Of a stretch of DNA of 9,016 nucleotides, positions 6,872-9,016 are shown in pieces. Under the pieces are notes generated by a model. The model was not told where the DNA came from. It did no database searches and worked only from the letters and a program-made list of their open reading frames with translations. A program made the translations under genes and the position numbers. The stretch comes from Archangium sp. GTDB taxonomy: Bacteria > Myxococcota > Myxococcia > Myxococcales > Myxococcaceae. The stretch spans positions 1-9,016 of the forward strand of contig JAEUJR010000885.1 in the NCBI GenBank assembly GCA_016793585.1. The letters are read 5' to 3'. The first letter of the stretch is position 1. Every line of letters begins with the position of its first letter.

Positions 6872-6879
6872 CTCCCCTC
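6872..6879 (-). promoter_or_regulatory. Strong Shine-Dalgarno for the TPR-PEGA gene
   Basis: On the minus strand GAGGGGAG stands 3 nt before the ATG at 6868. Counting the GAGG half as the core gives about 7 nt spacing. It is the only strong ribosome site I see in the window and it fixes this start. It suggests independent, efficient initiation for the PEGA gene, which the coupled repeat gene would then share. Confidence 0.75.
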
Positions 6880-6915
6880 ACTCACTCGAAAAACGACTCC
6901 CGAACGCCTGGCGCG

Positions 6916-9016
<2,101 letters not shown>

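Noticed and set aside
6869..6915. Possible promoter or terminator in the 47-bp gap before the PEGA gene
   Set aside because: Apart from the Shine-Dalgarno I see no hairpin with a T-run and no convincing -35/-10 pair.

Overview
The window is about two-thirds G+C. Every gene I can support is on the minus strand and tightly packed, with gaps of at most 68 bp. The gene content points to a myxobacterium (Myxococcota, formerly Deltaproteobacteria). It has a Ser/Thr kinase fused to an nSTAND-type NTPase, a TPR/PEGA envelope protein, and a giant protein built from DUF4215/'Myxococcus cysteine-rich' repeats. I cannot assign a genus from sequence alone.

Reading in the direction of transcription (right to left), the first group has three genes. 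(1) A kinase-nSTAND gene is cut by the right edge (9016-6916). What remains is the end of the kinase C-lobe, a P-loop NTPase module, one membrane segment and a long C-terminal coiled coil; no WD40 repeats are present. (2) After 47 bp and a strong Shine-Dalgarno comes a 328-aa secreted or membrane TPR-PEGA protein (6868-5882). (3) One base later begins a 1238-aa cysteine-rich, probably lipid-anchored repeat protein (5880-2164), with 28 disulfide-type repeats in three sequence classes, a beta-rich C-terminal domain and a Cys-rich tail. The spacing suggests a co-transcribed unit linking a cytoplasmic signalling ATPase/kinase to envelope and surface proteins. That functional link is inference.

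A 68-bp gap with a G+C-rich hairpin (2114-2140, no T-run) separates this from a second group of three genes: a membrane-anchored lytic transglycosylase (2095-1496), a protein of aldo/keto reductase fold (1474-656), and a JmjC/cupin-type oxygenase cut by the left edge (659-1). The last two overlap as ATGA and are very likely translationally coupled. The reductase-like protein appears to lack all four residues of the classical catalytic tetrad, so its pairing with an apparently intact Fe(II)/2-oxoglutarate oxygenase is one of the odder features here.

I see no RNA genes, insertion sequences, CRISPR arrays or attachment sites, and no stretch over 300 bp without a gene. The long open frames on the plus strand are shadows of these genes. 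The points most worth following up are the architecture and repeat evolution of the giant protein, the WD40-less kinase-nSTAND-coiled-coil fusion beside it, and the apparent pseudo-reductase/JmjC pair.
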